DNA of 64,000 nt from Tethya wilhelma (taxonomy: Eukaryota; Porifera; Demospongiae; Tethyida; Tethyidae): assembly GCA_964030475.1 (NCBI GenBank), contig CAXIPT010000045.1, forward strand, positions 80,404-144,403. Reading direction: 5' to 3'. The notes beneath the pieces were generated by a model that worked only from the letters and a program-made list of their open reading frames with translations, made no database searches and had not been told where the DNA came from. The position numbers and the translations under genes were made by a program. This document shows positions 1 through 11,211 of the stretch, piece by piece (position 1 is the first letter of the stretch; every line of letters starts with the position of its first letter).

Positions 1-1
1 C

Positions 2-127
2 ATCTTCCGAGTCCAGCCCAGACGCGACTCTAAACTGTTCAAAGCGTCTCTTCCATCGCGTCCAGCTGTCTGGTTGCTTGAAGTCAAAGGCTTCGGGCGG
101 CTTTAGCTGAATGCTTGCTGTTGCCAT
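2..127 (-). CDS. Ty3/gypsy-type gag, N-terminal fragment
   Basis: Reading leftward from an ATG at 125-127 gives 42 codons that stay open to the window edge. The peptide is rich in the aromatic and basic pattern typical of the gag N-terminus of K02A2.6-like Ty3/gypsy elements (PPEAFDF, WTRWKRRFEQFRVASGL). Gag would form the capsid-like particle of the retrotransposon. The start is supported by a primer-binding-like site and an LTR-like segment just upstream on the same strand. The rest of the element lies outside the window, so intactness cannot be judged. Confidence 0.7.
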   Translation of the reverse strand, partial: MATASIQLKPPEAFDFKQPDSWTRWKRRFEQFRVASGLDSED

Positions 128-136
128 CTTCCCCGG

Positions 137-148
137 CCACTCCTGACA
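137..148 (-). promoter_or_regulatory. Primer-binding site, tRNA-Leu-like
   Basis: On the minus strand TGTCAGGAGTGG lies between the LTR-like segment and gag. It matches the complement of the 3' part of eukaryotic tRNA-Leu, the primer used by many gypsy elements. The leading TGG expected from the CCA tail is changed to TAA, so this copy may be mutated or the boundary slightly shifted. Confidence 0.55.
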
Positions 149-151
149 TTA

Positions 152-281
152 TGTAGTGTTTACTTCAAGTTAGAAATAGTAAATTGTATCTCTCTTGCAA
201 CCAGTACAACACAAAGATAAGAACTGCAGTGTTCACTACTTACAAAGCTATATATAGTACACAGGACATTACATCATTACA
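152..281 (-). mobile_element. Short LTR of the gypsy element (putative)
   Basis: On the minus strand the segment runs from TGTAATG to CACTACA, giving TG...CA ends with a 7-bp near-inverted terminal repeat, and it contains TATATATA. It lies directly upstream of the primer-binding site. At about 130 bp it would be a short LTR, as in Mag-like gypsy elements. The partner LTR is outside the window, so the outer edge is an inference. Confidence 0.5.
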
Positions 282-325
282 ATTAACCAATAAATAATTA
301 CTAGTTCGTTCACACCACAAGTGTA

Positions 326-1489
326 TTTTTTGTCACAGAAAATTTTCTAAGTCGATAGTCAAGAAGACTAAGTTCTTTATCTGTACTGTAAGAAAACTTT
401 GTTTATCTAAAAAAATATTTTTCACCTTAAAATAATGTTCCAAAAGTTGAAAAAAGTAACTATTTTCAAAAGTGTTTCTATTGTGCTAAAAAATGTTTTC
501 AAGGCTAAATAAACGTTTTTTGTCAAAAGTGTATTGTTTAGTCACAGAAAATTTTCTAAGTCAATAGTCAAAAAGACTAAATTCTTTATTCGTACTGTGA
601 GAAAACTTTGTTTATCACAAACAATGTTTTTCATTTCAAGATAATGTTCTAAGTGTTGAAAAAGTAACTCTTCACAAAAATGTTTCTTTTGTGCTAAAAA
701 ATCTTTTCAAGGCAAAATGTACGTTTTTTGTTAAATATGTATTTTTTGTCACAAAAAATTTTCTCTAAGTCGATAGTAAGTAATTTATCTCTACTGTGAG
801 AAAACTTTGTTTACTATCGACTTATAACATTTTCTGTAACTACAAAATACATTTTTGAAAAAATACGTTTATAGAAAGATAAGTTTAGAAAATGCTTTAA
901 AGGCAAAATAAACGTATTTTTTCAATAGTGTATTTTGTAGTTACAGAAAATGTTCTAAATCCATAGTATATCAAAAAGACTAAGTTCTTAATCTGTACTG
1001 TGAGAAAACTTTGTTTATCACAAACAATGCTTTTCACCTCAGATAATGCTTTAAGTGTTGAAAAAAGTAACTATTCACAAAAGTGTTTTTTTGTGCTAAA
1101 AAATCTTTTGAAGGTAAAATAAACATTTTTTGTCAAAAGTGTATTATTCATTAGTCAAGTTCTTTATCTGTAATTTGTTTATCACAAACAATGTTTTTCA
1201 TTTCAGGATAATGTTCTAAGTGTTGAAAAAGTAACTATTCAAAAAAGTGTTTCTTTTGTGCTAAAAAATACTTTAAAGGCAAAATAAACGTATTTTTTCA
1301 AAAGTATATTTTTTAGACACAGAAAATTTCATAAGTCTATACTCAATTAAAAAGACTAAGTTCTTTTTCTGTTCCGTGGAAAACTTTGTTTTTCAATTGT
1401 TGATGTTTATTACATTGAGAGAATGTTCAGAAAAGAGTAAATTTTTTAAAAAAATATTTTTTGGGCTATAAAATGTTTTCAAGGCAATA
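326..1489 (+). repeat. Array 1 of the ~207-bp tandem repeat
   Basis: A motif starting GTCACAGAAAATTTTC recurs at 332, 541 and 748 (spacings 209 and 207), each followed by GACTAAGTTCTTTATCTG and GTGAGAAAACTTTG. Units drift and some are truncated. The last unit ends in CAAGGCAA at the A1 insertion. Short ORFs here are by-products of the repeat. Confidence 0.85.
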
Positions 1490-1491
1490 TA

Positions 1492-2575
1492 TGTGACCGA
1501 ATTTTGGAAAACCGACCAGGTAGTACCAAACTTTGTTTGTAGTAATCGGCGGTTTTAGTGTAATTCGCGACGCGCGCGCGAATTTGATTTTTTTGCACGA
1601 GAGGAGAGGGGCATACCTTGGCGAGCTGCAGACGAGATTTTACGGGTGGGGCTGCTTCAATTGCTGAGATATGAGCGCTTGAATGCAGCTATGTCAGCCA
1701 TGGCTAGCTTCTCTCCCGTTAGTACACAGGATATGTTGCTATGTTCATTGATTGATAATTCTGATAAAGTACACGATGCAGCTGCTGCTTGTGCATCTCA
1801 TTATAATAATGCATATTTAATTTCAAACAAAAAACAGTGAATTCTTCATGAACTAAACACTTCTAGCAGAAAGAAATCTCTTAAATGATCATCAGAAGAC
1901 GGCCTACAGTGTTGCAGAATTGCTGGGCTATGCCAGGAGCTGTTTATCTGCATAATAATGAATGAATGTTGTGTACATTGTGTATTATAAGTTTACAATG
2001 AAATTTGTGGGAGATAGAAGCTAAGCGCTTATGATTCAATGGGTAGTAAGTATTTGCTAAACTATTTTCTACTGTTAGAATAGGTATAGATACATGCATT
2101 TACTATTGGGCGCTTATTTCTGCGCCATTTATAGCCTAGTTACTCTAGTTACAGCCCACCCGCTACATTATTCTACTTAGTAGACTTACTTACCTCGTTG
2201 GTGAGTCCTCCTGGAAGCCTCTCTGGTCTACTGTGTCTTTGAAAAAGCTCAAAAAGTAAGTTTTAACTAGCGCTTCAACTTACTTCATGCATATTCTGAT
2301 ACTACATGAAAATTCTACCACAAACATAAATTGTTTGTAACACGGATAGTATACGGAGTTCGTGTACTCGCACTTAGCAACGTATTCGCTCACGTTTTAG
2401 CGAGTAAAATTGGAATGAACGGTCGGTATATTTGAGCTCATATCTCCAAAACTATAGCGCCTAGCCGCTTCAAATTTGGAATATAGCTAGCTGTAATGAC
2501 GTAGATTACTTTGCAATTGCTAACTCAAAATTCGCGGAAAGTACTACCTGGTCGGTTTTCGCAAATTCGGTCACA
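1492..2575. mobile_element. Family A element, copy 1 (TA-target, non-autonomous)
   Basis: A 1,084-bp element with inverted ends TGTGACCGAATTTTGGAAAA / TTTTCGCAAATTCGGTCACA, about 31 bp in all, flanked by TA on both sides. It has no long ORF; the 64-codon ORF near 1646 lies in repeat sequence and shows no family match. It sits exactly between array 1 and the end of B1, which has a related terminus. Other copies start at 34653 and 37917. The transposase source is not in this window. Confidence 0.85.
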
Positions 2576-2577
2576 TA

Positions 2578-3609
2578 TGTGACTTAATTTTGGAAAACAC
2601 ACCAGATGTATTCGCCAGTAAAAATCACGATTATTGTTTCTTTTGCAATTACGTGATAATAGATGCGGAAAACAAAATTTGATTCGGCTAAGTTAGATAT
2701 AGCCTTTAAAAACCGATCGCTCAATACAGTTACTATGCAAAAATGTCAATGAATATGTTGCTATGGTGTACTACAATCACTCCATATACTGTGTCATAAT
2801 TATTCATGTTGCACATTGTAGTGAAACGAGTTTGTAGTAGAATATTTGCATACTGATGAAGCGCCCCTGATGAGTTTGTAGTAGAATATTTTCATACTGA
2901 TGAAGCGCCCCTTAAAATTTTTTTCCAAGACCTGTAAAGAAAGAAGAGAGCTAAAAGCTAACTCAAGAAGAAGACAACAAGTAAGTAATTACCTATAAAG
3001 AATCCTCGCTGAAAATTTCTTCCAAGTACTGCAAAAGAAGAAGAGAGCAAATAAAGAGATAACTCAAGAAGAAAACAAAAAGCAAGGTAGTACTTATAAA
3101 CTTGAGTGTAAGGTTAGCTGGTGGGTATTAAATAGAATGATCACACATAGAAATGACCAAAGTGCATGAAAAGTTCAAAACAATCATGTATTTGGTTTTG
3201 TTTACCCATCATAGGAAATACTAGTAAACAAACATATGTGACAATAGGCCAGATGCAAGTAAGCACAAAAACTTTGATTAAATTCAATGATTGTGTGTGT
3301 GTGAGAGAGAGTGTACATGTGTGTGATGTATATTTTAAAAAAAATGATGAACATACCCTGCAGTACATTCACAAGTAGCTGAGCAAATGGTTGCTAGTTC
3401 TCCTTCTCTCCCTAAACCATGTACACAGTGTACAAACCCTGCTTCATAGGAGGCTTCATCTGACAACGAAAATGACAGTAAGCTGGATGCGATACATTCA
3501 CATCCATTTGTTGTAATCTCCAAGAAGCCCAATAAGTGTATCCTCGCGCAAGTGCCCTAAAAGCACCCTGGTCACCATAATGGCCCAAATGTCCAGCAAG
3601 GTAAGTATA
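2578..3609 (-). mobile_element. Family B unit, copy 1
   Basis: The segment starts with TGTGACTTAATTTTGG, related to the A terminus, and runs through a conserved non-coding stretch and two direct copies of a ~95-bp block (around 2900-3090, with CTCAAGAAGAAGA) into a gene fragment on the minus strand. It matches B2 (reversed), B3 and B4. The far end is replaced by repeat F at about 3610. Confidence 0.75.
3357..3606 (-). pseudogene. SWIM-type zinc-finger gene fragment (third exon), copy 1
   Basis: The minus strand encodes a segment like YLAGHLGHYGDQGAFRALARG, then a stretch with a CxC pair (ATCECTAG) followed by a splice donor at 3351-3356. Layout and CxC motif resemble the SWIM region of invertebrate proteins that often carry SAP and YqaJ domains; the family call is from memory. 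The reading frame shifts by one base in the GREGELA region, so it cannot encode the whole domain. The same shift occurs in the copies at 7.8 and 19.1 kb. Confidence 0.55.
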
Positions 3610-3953
3610 CAAGTAGTAAAAATTTTGTAAAAATAATCAGTGTAGGAATGGGCAGTGCTGTAAAAAGCAACGAAACAAGGCCAAGTCTCTGAATTTCGGC
3701 ACATGACTACTTCATTTTCATAAGTCCAGTAATGATTATTGTAGACATTCTATAATAATATTATAGTACATTGCTCACATCTGAGATCGTTGATGGCTTA
3801 AACCTGAGTCCGCAATGCATGGTTCAAGCTGCTATTAATTAATTGGCTGATTTGGATGAAGTATATAACAAAGATACTACTGAGTAGGCATGCGACTTTG
3901 GTACAAAAAATGAAGTAGTTATGTGCCGAAATTCAGAGACTTGGCCTTGTTTA
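3610..3953. mobile_element. Repeat F, copy 1 (foldback MITE)
   Basis: Ends are long inverted repeats: the block with GGAATGGGCAGTGCTGTAAA and TTCGGCACATGACTACTTCA recurs reversed near 3918-3953. The right end is cut at the N at 3954. Complete copies at 19329 and 45258 show arms of about 100 bp. Confidence 0.7.
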
Positions 3954-3954
3954 N

Positions 3955-4600
3955 TAGAAAGGCAAATAAATCTTATGATACAGCTCCTGCCTCGAAATGA
4001 CTGAGATGTGTGTTTCGCTTCAGTATCAAACAGGCTAACAACATGACTTACTCAGCAGCCCGGCCTTGCCAGACTACTAGCTAAGTAGCTAGCTACACAT
4101 ACCAACTCAAATGTGATTTGTAGAATTATGGAAAAATTAGAACGAATAAGTCAAAAAATTGGAAAAGTAATGAGACACAGGAATGGATAAATCATAAAAA
4201 GAACGCAAACAAGATGGAATGGTTGTTAGAGTATGTAAAGAATTCTTCCTGTGAGAGACTCAATAAGGAGATTGTTAAATGCAGCCCATACAGGAAGAAT
4301 TTTGCACACACTCAAACAGCCATTCCATCTTGTTTGCGTTCTTTTTACGATTTAGCCATTCCTGTGTCTCATTACATTTCTAAAGTTTTTTTTTTTATAT
4401 TGAGAAGAAGGAAAGGCCAAAAGAAAGCAAACAAGATGGAATGGCTGTTTGAGTTTGTGCTGAATTCTTCTTGTGTAGGCTGCATCTATTACTCTCTTTC
4501 CATGTTGAGTCCCTAATGTTGCCCATAGGAATAATTCTTTACACATTAAAACAGCCCATGGGCAGAAATGTAGCGACCTATTAATTATTGATGAGCCTTC
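3955..4600. mobile_element. Repeat E, partial copy with internal foldback
   Basis: From the N at 3954 the sequence switches to repeat E (compare 63400-63870). At 4140-4395 the arms containing AACAAGATGGAATGG and CCATTCCATCTTGTTT are inverted around CTCAATAAGGAGATTG. A second damaged half-copy follows at 4395-4600. ORFs near 4214 and 4352 are read-throughs of this palindrome, not genes. Confidence 0.65.
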
Positions 4601-4856
4601 ATACATCACCCAGCTGCTCAGTAGCTAAGCACTAAAACTGATACTGAATACATTTTAGTCTTCAGATTGCAAGCTAGCTAGACGCTCTTGGCTGTTTCTC
4701 CGCAAAATGGCCAAATGTTGAGCATATCAAAAGTGAGATCACATAGTATTGCTTCTGTACTTTAGAACATGAAGTACCTATAACTTTTTATCCAGCATTT
4801 CAATTTTTCACTAGTTTTTGCAAATTTGCAAGAATGAAAGAGCTAAATAGTAGATT
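4600..4856. other. No recognised feature
   Basis: AT-rich sequence between repeat E and the next ~207-bp array. I see no ORF, inverted repeat or family match. Confidence 0.5.
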
Positions 4857-6538
4857 AAAAAAATTTTAAGGCAAAATAAACGTCCTTGGTCAAAAGTATA
4901 TGTTGTATGTCAATGTTTTTCACCTCAAGATAACGTTCCAATTGTTGAAAAAAGCAACTATTCACAAAAGTGTTTTTTTTGTGCTAAATAATGCTTTAAA
5001 GGCAAAATAAACGTTTTTTTTCAAAAGTGTATTTTTTAGTTTCAGAAAATTTTCTAAGTTAATAGTCAGTCAAAAAGACTAAGTTCTTTATCTGTACTCT
5101 GACAAAACTTTGTTTATCGCAAACAATGTTTTCATTTCAAGATAATGTTCCAAGTGTTGAAAAAGTAACTTATCACAAAAGTTTCTTTTGTGCTAAAAAA
5201 TGCTTTAAAGGCAAAATAAACTTTTTTTTTCAAAAGTGTATTTTTTAGTTACAGAAAATTTTCTAAGTTAATATTCAGTCAAAACATCAAATTTCTTTTT
5301 CTGTACTATGAGAAAACTTTGTTTATCACAATGTTTTTCAACTCAAGATAATGTTTCAAGTGTTGAAAAAAGTAACTATTCACAAGTGTTTCTTTTGTGC
5401 TAAAAAATCTATTCAAAGCAAAATAAACATTTTTTGTCAAAAGTGTATTTTTAAGCCACAAAAAATTTTCTAATTGATAGTCAGTCAAAAAGACTAAGTT
5501 CTTTATCTGTACTGTGAGAAAACTTTGTTTATCACAAAAAATGTTTTTCACCTCAAGATAATGTTCCAAGTGTTGGAAAAGTAACTATTCACAAGTGTTT
5601 TTTGTTTTAAAAAAAGTTTTCAAACGTTTTTTGGAAAAAGTGTATCTTTTAGTCACAGAAAATTTTCTAAGTCGATATTCACTCAAAAAGAATAAGTTCT
5701 TTATCTCTACTGTGAGAAAAGTTTATCTCAAACAGTGTTTTTCACCTCAAGATAATGTTCTAAGTGTTGAAAAAAGTAACTATTCACAAGAATGTTTGTT
5801 TTAGGGAAAATAAACGTTTTTTTGTCAAAATGTGTATTTTTAAGTCACAGAAAATTTTCTAAGTCGACAGTCAGTCAAAAAGACTAAGTTCTTTATCTGT
5901 ACAGTAGACCCTTGATTATCCGAACACCTCGGGGCACAGCCTAACTTCAAGCGTTCGGAAAGCCAAAATTGTTCCGATAACTGAAGCAATAAAATTACGC
6001 TTGTTTTTACCGCTCTAACAGTAGCCACGATAGTTTTACTAGCTATTTAGCATCTCAGAACACTAGTAGATTGTATTTTTCTTCGATCAAACTTGAATAA
6101 TAGCAACCGCGTGCCCGATTACAAACCTCAAGCACGAAAAGAGGGCGGAGTCCGTTCAGATTTGTTCTAATTAACCGAAATTTGGTCTTCCAGCTCTGTT
6201 CGGATAATCGAGAGTTCGGATAAGCGAGGTTCGGATAATCGAGGTTCTACTGTACTTTGTTTATCACAATCAATGTTTTTCATTTCAATATAATGTTCCA
6301 AGTGTTGAAAAAGTAACTATTCACAAAAGTGTTTCTTTTGTGCTAAAAAATGCTTTAAAAGCAAAATAAACGTTTTTTTTAAAAGTGTATTATTTAGTTA
6401 CTGAAAATTTTTTAAGTTAATAGTCAGTCAAAAAGACTTATTTCTTTATCTGTACTGTGAGAAAACCTGTTTATCACAAACAATGTTTTTCCCTTCAAGA
6501 TAATGTTCCAAGTGTTAAAAATTAACTATTCACAAAAG
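4857..6538 (+). repeat. Array 2 of the ~207-bp tandem repeat
   Basis: Units begin near 5038, 5246, 5454, 5650 and 5853 (spacings 196-208) in the same orientation as array 1. The array is interrupted by MITE P1 at a TA and ends at ATTCACAAAA, where the C-derived segment of unit II begins. Confidence 0.85.
5902..6252. mobile_element. Pogo/Tigger-like MITE P, copy 1
   Basis: A 351-bp element with inverted ends CAGTAGACCCTTGATTATCC / ATAATCGAGGTTCTACTG, flanked by TA (5900-5901 and 6253-6254). Target and terminal CAGTAGA...TCGATTATCCGAA are those of pogo-superfamily (Tigger/Jerky-like) elements. The interrupted array unit reads TCTGTAC...TACTTTG, as expected for insertion at TA. No transposase ORF is present, so it is non-autonomous. 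Confidence 0.85.
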
Positions 6539-7077
6539 ATTAGGAAAAGCTTTTTATATAATGCAGCTAAGCAACAATCAAGCTTACTATACTCCAGGTC
6601 TTGTTGCTTAGTGAAGCTTTTGCTGGTTAAAAAAGCCTAACATACTGGAGGGTCAAATACGCTAGAATAAATCGCGCCTATAAAGCTTTTATACCAGCTA
6701 TTCAGCAACGCTTACAAAACCGATGCTATGGCTATATAGCCTAACTATCCCTGCACCTACGTAGCAAGTTTCAAGCTTATTCTCTGAAGGGTTGTAGAAA
6801 AAACGTCGATCTAAAGTCGACCATTCTGATCACAAAGATCGTGACCGTTAGTCTCCCAACGACGAGTAGTGCCACGCCTTACTAGCAGTTCTAACTCTGA
6901 CTTGATATTTTAGTAGAGTAGTCCCTTACCTATTCGTATATAAAGTTTAAAGTTCATGGCTAATATTTTAGCTTGCTAAATAGTCGCTAGTGCTGCCTTG
7001 ACGCGCGATTTTGCGTCAACTGCTGTTTGAAACACCCACCCGGATGATGCGATTTAGCGTCAACCACAGGTAATCAC
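6539..7077 (+). mobile_element. TTAA element family C, copy a (left end lost)
   Basis: Matches family C from its internal GATTAGGAAAAGCTTT to the right terminus GGTAATCAC, followed by TTAA at 7078-7081. The left ~85 bp with its terminal repeat is missing. It lies just upstream of the first exon of the captured gene in unit II, as copy f does in unit III, so it was copied with the unit. Confidence 0.7.
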
Positions 7078-7192
7078 TTAAACGACCCTAACATAAAAGT
7101 AGAGGCATAGATCAACACGTTGCAAGTTGAAGCGTTCAAATCCAACGGAGCGTTCTAAAGTTAGATGTGACTGAAGTTTGATAATCTATGGA

Positions 7193-8035
7193 ATGGCAGC
7201 AAAAGAAGTGCAGAGAGCACTAACTCCTGCTGATATACCTGAAACTGACCATTCTGAGCCTTTCAATAAGCACACTGTGTCTCAGCTACATCGGTGGCTG
7301 TTGTGTAGAGGCATCAATGTGCCAATGTCTTGGAGAAAGCAGCAAGTAATAGACAGGTATGCATGCAATATTTATTGTAGAGTGTGTCTAGTTACATACA
7401 CTACAAGTACGAGCTGTAGTTGTATACTTCTGTGTACCCTGCCTGCTTATAGAATACAGCAAGTCAAACATGATGTCATCCCTGTGGTTGATGTGGATGG
7501 ATCATATGTATACAAGAAATACATCTCTCTTTCTGAAGCTAGACAACAAGTTGCTCGACCAGGGCCACCATCTCCTCCTCTTACAGAATGGAAACTGGTC
7601 TCTGAAGCCACATGTAAAGACGTTGGTGTTCATATTCCTCTTGTGACCTTAGGTAAACATTAAAATATCTCACTTCAGTTACGCTAATATTTGTTTACTT
7701 GCTGCTTTTTTTCCCCTTCATTTTATATTCCTACTGTAAGTTTGGTATATANTCATTTTATATTCCTACTGTCAGTTTGGTATATACTTACCTTGCTGGA
7801 CATTTGGGCCATTATGCTGACCATGGTGCTTTTATTGCACTTGCGCGAGGATACACTCATTGGGCCTCTGGGAGATTACAACAAATGGAAGTGAATGTGT
7901 CGCACCCAGCTTACTGTTATGTTCTCTGTCAGATGAAGCCTTCTATGAAGCAGGGTTTGTACACTTTGTACATGCTTTGGGGAGAGAAGGAGAACTAGCA
8001 ACCATTTGCTCAGCTACTTGTGAATGTACTGCAGG
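7193..8035 (+). pseudogene. SAP-like plus SWIM-zinc-finger gene, broken, copy 2
   Basis: Three exons can be followed. Exon 1 (7193-7356) encodes MAAKEVQRALTPADIPETDH and a SAP-like helix pair (LHRWLLCRGINV, then WRKQQVIDR), ending at a GT donor. Exon 2 (7453-7652) joins in phase and carries YVYKKYISLSEA and TEWKLVSEA. Exon 3 (about 7780-8035) carries YLAGHLGHYADHGAFIALA and ends with ATCECTAG, the first CxC of a SWIM finger. The 3' rest of the gene is absent. A one-base shift separates the two halves of exon 3, and the exon 2-3 phase does not fit, so no full protein can be made. SAP domains bind DNA and SWIM fingers bind DNA or protein. An N at 7752 sits in a duplicated 40-bp stretch, probably an assembly scar. 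Confidence 0.6.
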
Positions 8036-8285
8036 GTATGTTCATCATCTTTTTTAATGCTTACATCACACACATGTACACTCTCTCTCACACACACAAT
8101 CATTGACAACAATTTTTTGGTCTTACATGCATCTGGCACATGTTTGTTTACTTGTATTTCCTATTAAGGGTAAATCAAACCAAATAAATGATTCTTTTGA
8201 ACTTTTCATGCACTTTGGTCATTTCTATGCGTGATCATTCTATGTAATACCCACCTGCTAACCTTAACCTAACTTGCTTTTTGTT

Positions 8286-8450
8286 TTCTTCTTGAGTTAT
8301 TTCTTGGCTTTCTTCTTCTTTTGCAGTACTTGGAAGAAATTTTTAGCGAGGCTTCTTTATAGGTAATTACTTGCTTGTTGTCTTCTTCTTGAGTTAGCTT
8401 TTGGCTTTCTTCTTTCTTTGCAGGACTTAGAAAATATTTTTAAGGGGCGA
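8286..8450 (+). repeat. Direct duplication of a ~95-bp block
   Basis: Two tandem copies of a segment with CTTCTTGAGTTA, GGCTTTCTTCTT, a TTTGCAG acceptor-like site and TTGGAAGAAATTTTTAGC (second copy TTAGAAAATATTTTTAAG). It recurs reversed in B1, B3 and B4. Possible exon duplication; the short reading frames are closed. Confidence 0.55.
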
Positions 8451-8731
8451 TTCATCTGTATGCAAATATTGTCTACAACAAACTCGTTTCACTACAATGT
8501 GCAATTATGACACAGAAAGTATATGGAGTGATTGTAGTACACCATAGTAACATATTCATTGACATTTTTTGCATAGTAACTGTATTGAGCGATCGGTTTT
8601 TAAAGGCTATATCTAACCTAACCGAATCAAATTTTGTTTTCCGCATTTACTTATGACGTAATTGCAAAGAAACAATAATCGTGATTTTCACAGGCAAATA
8701 CATCTGGTGTTTTTTCCAAAATTGGGTCACA

Positions 8732-9195
8732 TATTTTGCCTTGAAAACAATTTCTAGCACAAAAAAAAACATTTTTTAAAAAATTTACTTTTTTTGGAAC
8801 ATTCTCTTAATGTAATAAACATCAAGAATTGAAAAAGCAAAGTTTTCCACGGTGCAGATAAAGAACTTAGTCTTCCAAGTTTTTTTCTCTTCCATGAGAA
8901 AACTTTGTTTTTAACTAAAAATTTATTTTACATCTAGAGAATGTTCTGTTTTAAAAAAACTAAATTGTCATAAATGTGTAGGCAATGTGAACTATTTTGT
9001 CAAAAGTGTACTTTTTGATCTTAGAAAATTTTATAAGTCTATAGGCACTCAAAAAGACTTAGTTCTTTTTCTGTACCGTAGAAAACTTTGTTTTTCAATT
9101 TTTGATGTTTATTACATTGAGAGAATGTTTCGGAAAAAGTAAATTTTAAAAAAAATGTTATTTTTTGTGCTAGAAAATGTTTTCAAGGCAAAATA
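8732..9195. repeat. Array 3, inverted centre of the palindrome
   Basis: From 8732 to about 8880 the ~207-bp repeat runs in minus orientation (TTGCCTTGAAAACA, AAAGAACTTAGTC); from about 8880 to 9195 it runs in plus orientation, ending GGCAAAATA before TGTGACCC. This switch is the centre of the inverted pair of units II and III. Confidence 0.75.
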
Positions 9196-9325
9196 TGTGA
9201 CCCAATTTTGGTAAACACACCAGATGTATTCGCCGGTAAAAATTGATTATTGTTTCTTTTGCAATTACGTCATAATAGATGAAGAAAACAAAATTTGATT
9301 TGTTTAAGTTAGATATAGCCTTTAA

Positions 9326-9969
9326 CCGATTATACGCTGAATTCTTTTGAAGTGAATGACGTCATACGGCGAAATTAAAATTTTAAATTTTTAGTAGCTA
9401 CGCCTTCTTTTTGTTTTTCTTCTTAAGTAAAGATTAGGCAAAGCTTTTTATATGATGCAGCTAAGCAACAATCAAGCTTACTATACTCCAGGTCTTGTTG
9501 CTTAGTGAAGCTTTTGCTGGTAAAAAAAGCCTAACATACGGGAGGGTCAAATACGCTAGGATATGGCCGCGCGTATAAGGCTTTTTTTCCAGCTAGCCAG
9601 CAACGCTTACAAAAGCAATGCTATCGCTATATAGCCTAACTATCCCTACACCTACGTAGCAAGTTTCAAGCTTATCCTCTGAAGGGTTGTAGAAAAAACG
9701 TCGATCTAAAGTCGACCATCGTGATCGCGAAGATCGTGACCGTTAGTCGCTCAACGACGAGTAGCGCCACGCCTTACTAGCAGTTCTAAGTCTGACTTGA
9801 TATTTTAGTAGAGTAGTCCCATACCTATTCGTATATAAAGTTTAAAGTTCAGGGCTAATTGCTTAGCTTGCAAAATAGTCGCTAGTGCAGCCTTGACGCG
9901 ATTTTGCGTCAACCGCGGTTTGAAACACCACGCGGATGACACGATTTAGCGTCAACCGCAGGTAATCGG
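9326..9969 (+). mobile_element. TTAA element family C, copy b (complete)
   Basis: A 644-bp element with inverted ends CCGATTATACG / GTAATCGG, flanked by TTAA (9322-9325, 9970-9973). Precise TTAA duplication is the hallmark of the piggyBac superfamily. No transposase ORF, so it is a MITE. Internal features shared by all copies include GTTGCTTAGTGAAGCTTTTG and ATCGCGAAGATCGTGACC. Confidence 0.8.
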
Positions 9970-9973
9970 TTAA

Positions 9974-10582
9974 CCGATTATACGCTAAATTCTTTTTTAA
10001 CCAAGTACACGCGAAGTACGCACATTTGCGTACTATGACCTTTAGCGCTATTGTTTAGACGACGCGTCTAAGCACTGAACTCTGAACTTTCAGCACAAAT
10101 AGGTAAAGTACCTCCTTTACTAAAATACAAAGTTTGAGTTGCAACTCTTGAAGGGGTGTGGCTGCTACACGACTAGAGGTCACGATCGACGCGATCACGA
10201 TAGTGATGTTTATAGCGGCGTTTTTTTCTACAGCCTTTCAAAGGCCAAGCTTCAAAGTTGCTACGTAGGTGCAGAGATAGTTAGGCTATGTAGCTATAGC
10301 ATCGCTTTTGTGAGTGTTGCTGCCTAGCTACAAAAAAGCCTAAGACGGCGAAAAATTTATTTAGCGTATTCGACGATCAGACCCTTCCATACTTTGGCCC
10401 TTTTTTTACAGCTAAAAGCACTACTAGAGCAGCGAGGCTTGCATCATAGTTAGTATAAAAGTTGCTCAGCTGCATCGTAAAAGAAACAGAGTCCAAACTG
10501 TTTTTTTAAAGAAAATATTAAAATCATGCGTAGCCACTCAAAATTTTTAATTAATTTCAAATTTCATCGCGCGTGTAATCGG
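9974..10582 (-). mobile_element. TTAA element family C, copy c (inverted, divergent)
   Basis: Runs from CCGATTATACGCTAAATTC to GTGTAATCGG, bounded by TTAA on both sides and sharing its left TTAA with copy b. Internal landmarks such as CTACGTAGGTGCAGAGATAG are reversed relative to copy b. More diverged and 609 bp long. Confidence 0.7.
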
Positions 10583-10586
10583 TTAA

Positions 10587-11211
10587 GTGAATGACGTCAT
10601 AGCACGGAATTAAAATTTTAAATTCTTAGTAGCTACGCCTTCTTTTTGTTTTTCTTCTACAAGTAAAAATCAGGCAAAGCTTTTAATATGATGCAGCTAA
10701 GCAACAATCAAGCTAACTATGCTCCAAGTCTTGTAGCTTAGTGAAGCTTTTGCAGGGAAAAAAAAGACTAATGTACGGGAGGGTCTAATATGTTAGGACA
10801 TAGCCGTGCATCTAAAGCTTTTTTTCCAGCTAACCTACAACGCTTACAAAACCGATGCTATGGCTGTATAGGTTAATTATCCCTGCACCTATGTAGGAAG
10901 TTTCAAGCCTATCCTCTCAAGGGTTGTAGAAAAAACGTCGCTCTAAACTCTACAATCGAGATCGCGAAGATCGTGACCGTCAGTCGCTCAGCTACGTGTA
11001 GTGCCACGCCTTACTAGCAGTTCTACATCTGACTTGATTTTTTGGTAGAGTAGTCCCTTACCTATTCGTATATAAAGTTTAAAGTTCATGCAGGGCTAAT
11101 TGCTTTGCTTGCAAAAAGTTGCCAAGGCGGCCATTGACGCATTAATGCTTCAACGGCGGTTTGCAAAACCCACGTGTTTGATGCAATAATGCGTAATTGG
11201 TGTATAATCGG
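10587..11211 (+). mobile_element. TTAA element family C, copy d
   Basis: Begins with GTGAATGACGTCAT, lacking the first ~23 bp of the family, and ends GTATAATCGG before TTAA at 11212-11215. After it the host B3 sequence resumes. Copies b, c and d therefore share one original TTAA site. Confidence 0.7.

Larger units (their letters stand above)
7082..8731 (+). mobile_element. Family B unit, copy 2 (plus orientation)
   Basis: The most complete B unit. From left to right: exons 1-3 of the SAP/SWIM-like gene, a microsatellite-like CTCTCTCACACACA stretch, the duplicated ~95-bp block, and the terminus ending GGTCACA at 8731 followed by TA. It is flanked by array 2 on the left (plus orientation) and array 3 on the right (reversed). 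Confidence 0.75.

Noticed and set aside
326..1489. CRISPR-like array
   Set aside because: Repeats are ~207 bp, degenerate and adjoin without unique spacers; the genome is eukaryotic.
3780..3850. Possible tRNA-like segment (GGTTCAAGC)
   Set aside because: No acceptor stem or anticodon arm could be folded; it is the spacer of repeat F.
4214..4609. ORFs of 100 and 85 codons
   Set aside because: They translate the foldback arms of repeat E in both directions.
5306..5804. ORFs of 69-87 codons on both strands
   Set aside because: They lie wholly within ~207-bp repeat units and change with each indel.
7691..7894. Alternative 67-codon frame across exon 3 of the SAP/SWIM-like fragment
   Set aside because: Open in several copies, but it lacks the aromatic/CxC pattern seen in the chosen frame; probably open by chance.
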